A DNA stretch of 64,000 bases from assembly GCF_002265625.1 (NCBI RefSeq), contig NZ_NOVE01000002.1, forward strand, positions 1 to 64,000. Reading direction: 5' to 3'. This DNA comes from Prevotella sp. 885 (GTDB lineage: Bacteria > Bacteroidota > Bacteroidia > Bacteroidales > Bacteroidaceae). A program made the translations under genes and the position numbers. Below the pieces are notes generated by a model. The model was not told the origin of the DNA. It made no database searches and was given only the letters and a program-made list of their open reading frames with translations. Below, in pieces: positions 59,554 through 64,000 of the stretch; the stretch's first letter is position 1, and each line of letters starts with the position of its first letter.

Positions 59554-61938
59554 ATGAAAAGCTTATTATACATGTTTCGTCGCTACCGCGTAGCCACTCT
59601 GCTCAATCTCCTGGGCTTGGGTGTAGCCGTAGCCACGTTCTATTTGTTCATGACGCAGGTGATATACAACCGCACGTATAACCATAACATTCACGACTAC
59701 AAGCACATGTATCGCTTGGAGATATATGGCAACTTTGGCGATGTATGGGGAGCTAATGTCTGTCGCCCGTTCGTGACATTACTCAAGGAAATACCGCAGG
59801 TGAAGGACGTCACCTATATCAGTCCGTATGTACACGATTCAGACGTCAAGGTGGGCAACCGCACCATAGCAGTTCCTGTGATAACTATGGGCATGCCTGG
59901 CATAGAGTTCTTCACAGGCAAGCTGCTGTCAGGCTCAAGCAAGACATGTGCAGATGGAAAACATAATGTTATTGTAAACCGAAGCACAGCCGAGAAGATT
60001 TTCGGCACGGCGAACGCAGTAGGCAAGACGTTTGAGGGTGAAAATAACAATGAAACCAAAACTACCGTTACCGTGGTAGGTGTGAGCGAGGATATGCCCG
60101 ACAACTGCACCCTGCCAAACGGCGTGTATACATGCGAGAACGAGAGTGTGATGAATGAGTGGAGCGAATGGAGCTTTAATGTCTATATGCTACTCGACAA
60201 AGGTGCCAACCCTAAGAAAGTGGAGCGTGCCATAAAACTTGCCTTTATGAAAGAAAACGGCTATAGCGAGAAGGACGAGAAGAAGTTTGACAAGGAGGTC
60301 AACATGAAAATCCGCATCACTCCCGTGGACGACATATATTTCTCAGGCGTAGGTCCGAAAGACCGTGGCAATCGTGGCTTGGTGGATGTCCTGACCGTTG
60401 CGTCGGTGTTTGTGCTGTTCATTGCCATGCTCAATCTGCTAAACTTCTCGCTTTCTGAGGTGCCGATGCGCATGCGTGGCATCAATACCCGCCGTGTTAT
60501 GGGAGCTTCTATAGGAAGTTTGCGAATGAAGATGATATTGGAGAATGTGGTCTTTGCCTTCGTGGGATTGGTTATAGGCATTCTGCTTATTGTTGCCTTC
60601 CAGCGCAGCGAGACCTGCATGAAGCTGGTTTCGGGCGACATCCATTTCGCTTCACACATGGTTCTGGCTGCGGCAATGGCTGTTTCGGCTCTCGTCGTGG
60701 GTGCCTTGTCGGCAATGATTCCTGCCTTTTACAGCACGTCGTTCGCGCCGGCAATGGTGCTGAAAGGATCGTTCGGACTCTCGCCGCGCGGCAGACGTCT
60801 GCGTATGGCTATCATGGCGGTACAGTTCTGCGTGGCTTTCGCATTGGCTATATATATAGGTGTGATGTCGAACCAGTCGAGCTACATCTTCAACAGCGAC
60901 TACGGATTCAACAAGAACGAGGTGTTCTATGCTTGGCTTTCGCAGGAGGCGAAGGCTAAGAGGGATGCCATACGTGCCGAACTGAAGAAGCTTCCGTTCG
61001 TGGAAAGCGTCGGTTTTGCGCAGAATGCCATCGGCACAAGTGATGGTTATATGAGCTGGGGACGTGGCGTTAACGAGCATCAAATGACGCTTCAGGTGCT
61101 GCCTTGCGACTATGAATATCTGCGCACCATGCAGCTGAAGATTACGGAAGGTCGCGACTTCCGCGAGGCGGACATGAAGACGGGTGCCTACGTGCTCAAC
61201 GAGGCTGCCATGAAACAATACAAATGGCTGGCGGTAGGCGACTCCATAGGTCGTCAGAACGAGTGGGGACCAACGAGCAATTATCTCATTGTTGGCACCT
61301 GCAACAACTTCAAACTCAAGTCTATGCGCTGCGACAACAGCAATGTGGCTGTGGCGTTCATCATCTTCGGTCCCGATATGGAACAGTGGGGCGATCGCTG
61401 CAATCAGGTGTTCGTACGAGTGGCGAAGGGTCAGGATAAGATAGAGGCAAAGCATCGCATAGCCGAAGTTCTGAACAAGCTGGACGGATCGCAGAAGTAT
61501 GAGATGGATTTCCTTGACGACGACTTGCAGTGGACCTATATAGAAGAGTTCCGCTTCATCTCGCAAGTGAAGCTTTTCGCCATCATCTGCATCATCATAA
61601 CCGTCATCGGCGTCTTCTCTCTGACAATGTTCGAGACCGAATACCGTCGTAAGGAGATAGCCATCCGCAAGGTAATGGGTTCGTCAGTAGGCTCCGTGGT
61701 CAGTCTCTTCGCTCTGCGTTACGCCGTTCCCCTCGTCGTAGCCTTCGTCATAGCGGCTCCGATAGGCTGGTGGCTCAGCAACAGCTGGCTGCAAAGCTTC
61801 GCCGAGCACACGCCAATACACTGGTGGCTCTTCCCCATAAGCTTCGTAGCTGTATCGGCAGTAGTGGTGCTGACGGTAGTGGTGCAGTCGTGGCGAGTGG
61901 CAACGGCAAACCCGGTGGAAAGCATAAAGACGGAATAA
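59554..61938 (+). CDS. FtsX-family ABC permease (MacB-like, eight TM)
   Basis: 794 residues. A first half with one N-terminal TM, a large periplasmic domain (about 40-275) and three TM helices (VASVFVLFIAMLNLLNFSL...) is repeated by a second half with another periplasmic domain (about 450-670) and three C-terminal TM helices (LFAIICIIITVIGVFSLTMFETEYRRKEIAIRKVMG). The FtsX signature RRKEIAIRKVMG is clear. It is the duplicated form usual in Bacteroidota efflux operons. Confidence 0.92.
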   Translation: MKSLLYMFRRYRVATLLNLLGLGVAVATFYLFMTQVIYNRTYNHNIHDYKHMYRLEIYGNFGDVWGANVCRPFVTLLKEIPQVKDVTYISPYVHDSDVKVGNRTIAVPVITMGMPGIEFFTGKLLSGSSKTCADGKHNVIVNRSTAEKIFGTANAVGKTFEGENNNETKTTVTVVGVSEDMPDNCTLPNGVYTCENESVMNEWSEWSFNVYMLLDKGANPKKVERAIKLAFMKENGYSEKDEKKFDKEVNMKIRITPVDDIYFSGVGPKDRGNRGLVDVLTVASVFVLFIAMLNLLNFSLSEVPMRMRGINTRRVMGASIGSLRMKMILENVVFAFVGLVIGILLIVAFQRSETCMKLVSGDIHFASHMVLAAAMAVSALVVGALSAMIPAFYSTSFAPAMVLKGSFGLSPRGRRLRMAIMAVQFCVAFALAIYIGVMSNQSSYIFNSDYGFNKNEVFYAWLSQEAKAKRDAIRAELKKLPFVESVGFAQNAIGTSDGYMSWGRGVNEHQMTLQVLPCDYEYLRTMQLKITEGRDFREADMKTGAYVLNEAAMKQYKWLAVGDSIGRQNEWGPTSNYLIVGTCNNFKLKSMRCDNSNVAVAFIIFGPDMEQWGDRCNQVFVRVAKGQDKIEAKHRIAEVLNKLDGSQKYEMDFLDDDLQWTYIEEFRFISQVKLFAIICIIITVIGVFSLTMFETEYRRKEIAIRKVMGSSVGSVVSLFALRYAVPLVVAFVIAAPIGWWLSNSWLQSFAEHTPIHWWLFPISFVAVSAVVVLTVVVQSWRVATANPVESIKTE

Positions 61939-61978
61939 TTGCAGTTTAGCGGTTGGGCTGCTATGGTAGGCAGTGCTT

Positions 61979-62911
61979 TTACAAGCAAATTCCCTCCACT
62001 TCCTGCACTTGTTCTGGCTTGAAATGGCGGTCGCCGCTGATGGTTATCTTTCGCATGAATGCGGGATTGAAGCGGGCGAAGGCTTGCTCGTCTATCTCGC
62101 CGGAGCAGACGTAAAGGAGGTTGCCTATTCTTATGCGTTCGCCACGGCGGCATCCTCGCAGCGTGACACGTACGAAGCCGAAGAATCCTGGGGCGAAATC
62201 GTACGAGACGGAATGGCTGTCTATGATGTCGAAATAGCGTGGGCGGAGAATAGTGTGAGCGCGTTGAACGTTGTCTGTCAGCGTGTTGTACGAGTGGTGA
62301 CTGTAGCCGAAGATGCTCTCCGCTGTCACTCCATTGTCATGTACGGATGCTGACGGATAGCCTTCCGTGGGGACGGCTGGCTGCCAAAGGGCTGTCGCCA
62401 TGTCGCCGTATGCAGGGTGGGGGATGTCCTCCGAGGCGTCCATAGTTTCTCCTTCCTCCGTCATCCATCTGCCGGCGTGGCAAGACATCCATCCTTCCTC
62501 AGTGCTCCAAGCGAACCGTTCGCCCATAATGTCGCTGCCGAAGAAGCTCACTGCAAGCGAGGCAGCCTCACGGCGAAGCAGCGAAGGGCTGGTCCGGACA
62601 GCCACAATGTTGGTGTCGGGGCGCAGGAAACGTGTCACGTCGTAGGTGGAGCAGGACGGCATTCGTCTGTCAGAGGGCGTATAGAGCGCCGTAGAGACGT
62701 TCCTGCCGTTGACGTAAAGAACATAACGGCAGTCGGCTGCTATGGTCACAGCGGCGCGATAAGGGCATTCCTTGGCGATGAAAGTGCGTCGGAACCAAAG
62801 GCAGTCCGTGCCGTTTGCGCCGCCAGCGGTCATCCAGCGTCCACCGAAGGGTTGCGCTGAGGCTGTGATGGCAGAGAAGACGATGATAAGAAGAAGGAGA
62901 ATGCGCTGCAT
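61979..62911 (-). CDS. Secreted protein, rhamnosidase N-domain-like
   Basis: 310 residues from MQRILLLLIIVFSAITASAQ. Mature WMTAGGANGTDCLWFRRTFIAKECPYRAAVTIAADCRYVLYVNGRNV resembles the N-terminal beta domains of alpha-L-rhamnosidase-like glycosidases. No catalytic (alpha/alpha)6 domain follows, and the protein ends after a second beta domain, so it could be a truncated enzyme or a binding protein. The role is uncertain. Confidence 0.6.
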   Translation of the reverse strand: MQRILLLLIIVFSAITASAQPFGGRWMTAGGANGTDCLWFRRTFIAKECPYRAAVTIAADCRYVLYVNGRNVSTALYTPSDRRMPSCSTYDVTRFLRPDTNIVAVRTSPSLLRREAASLAVSFFGSDIMGERFAWSTEEGWMSCHAGRWMTEEGETMDASEDIPHPAYGDMATALWQPAVPTEGYPSASVHDNGVTAESIFGYSHHSYNTLTDNVQRAHTILRPRYFDIIDSHSVSYDFAPGFFGFVRVTLRGCRRGERIRIGNLLYVCSGEIDEQAFARFNPAFMRKITISGDRHFKPEQVQEVEGICL

Positions 62912-62934
62912 TTGTATGAAAGTGTGAAAGCGAA

Positions 62935-62983
62935 AAGGGCTTGCACCGTGAGTCAGCAATAGAGTCACATGGTGCAAGCCCTT
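62935..62983 (-). terminator. Terminator of gyrB
   Basis: Perfect 13-bp inverted repeat AAGGGCTTGCACC / GGTGCAAGCCCTT with a 23-base loop, 22 bases after the gyrB stop, followed on the minus strand by TTTTC. Confidence 0.7.
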
Positions 62984-63004
62984 GATGTTTGTATGTATTA
63001 ATCT

Positions 63005-64000
<996 letters not shown>

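Noticed and set aside
60652-61566. 304-residue minus-strand frame
   Set aside because: Antisense shadow of the FtsX permease gene.

Overview
The window looks like chromosome of a member of Bacteroidota, most likely a Prevotella-like Bacteroidales. The evidence is the recurring TAnnTTTG promoter element, which is the Bacteroidota -7 consensus, the near absence of Shine-Dalgarno sites, and protein families typical of that group (DUF4421, DUF5686, an ECF sigma paired with a membrane/barrel protein, MobV mobilization genes, AbiE). Genus assignment is inference. The window opens in the tail of a transposase and closes inside gyrB.

The left chromosomal part (1-23.4 kb) carries topA-aroK-speA, then a compact plus-strand cluster of a GrpE-like protein, an Hsp70 without a lid domain, two membrane proteins, a DUF1963 protein and a helical protein. 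After a 1.4 kb block of palindromic repeats come a small two-component pair, a 7TM-AraC type regulator, ung and a DUF3109 protein. A minus-strand group follows: ribF, a CPBP protease, an AraC regulator and a DUF5686 outer-membrane protein.

The centre (23.4-48.25 kb) is AT-rich and consists of two integrated elements lying side by side. Element 1 (about 23.42-29.01 kb) sits in a tRNA-Met(CAT) gene. It has an integrase next to the tRNA, 23-bp putative arm sites at both ends, an SF2-helicase-like protein with a degenerate P-loop, a structured-RNA candidate and two small lipoproteins. Its far end is a second tRNA copy with a 32-nt hairpin in the D-loop. Element 2 (about 29.06-48.25 kb) is mobilizable: MobV relaxase with an oriT-like cruciform, a DnaC-like ATPase, HTH proteins, an AbiE toxin-antitoxin operon, two tandem tyrosine recombinases, and cargo (AlbA_2 protein, LRR protein, DUF2971 protein, a CsgG/DUF4810/GNA1162 lipoprotein operon). 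It also starts with a structured-RNA candidate.

The two RNA candidates (27500-27753 and 29247-29582) share promoter type, a fixed-spacing TATATACT motif, an AAUGCGA hairpin loop and at least two helices whose sequences differ but whose pairing is kept. This is the most notable unexplained signal in the window.

The right chromosomal part (48.3-64 kb) holds an amino-acid:sodium symporter, a radical-SAM activase with a TonB-like protein, a predicted secreted protein, an ECF sigma unit, another copy of the palindromic repeat block, uraA, a TolC/HlyD/ABC/FtsX efflux operon, a secreted carbohydrate-type protein and the 3' part of gyrB.
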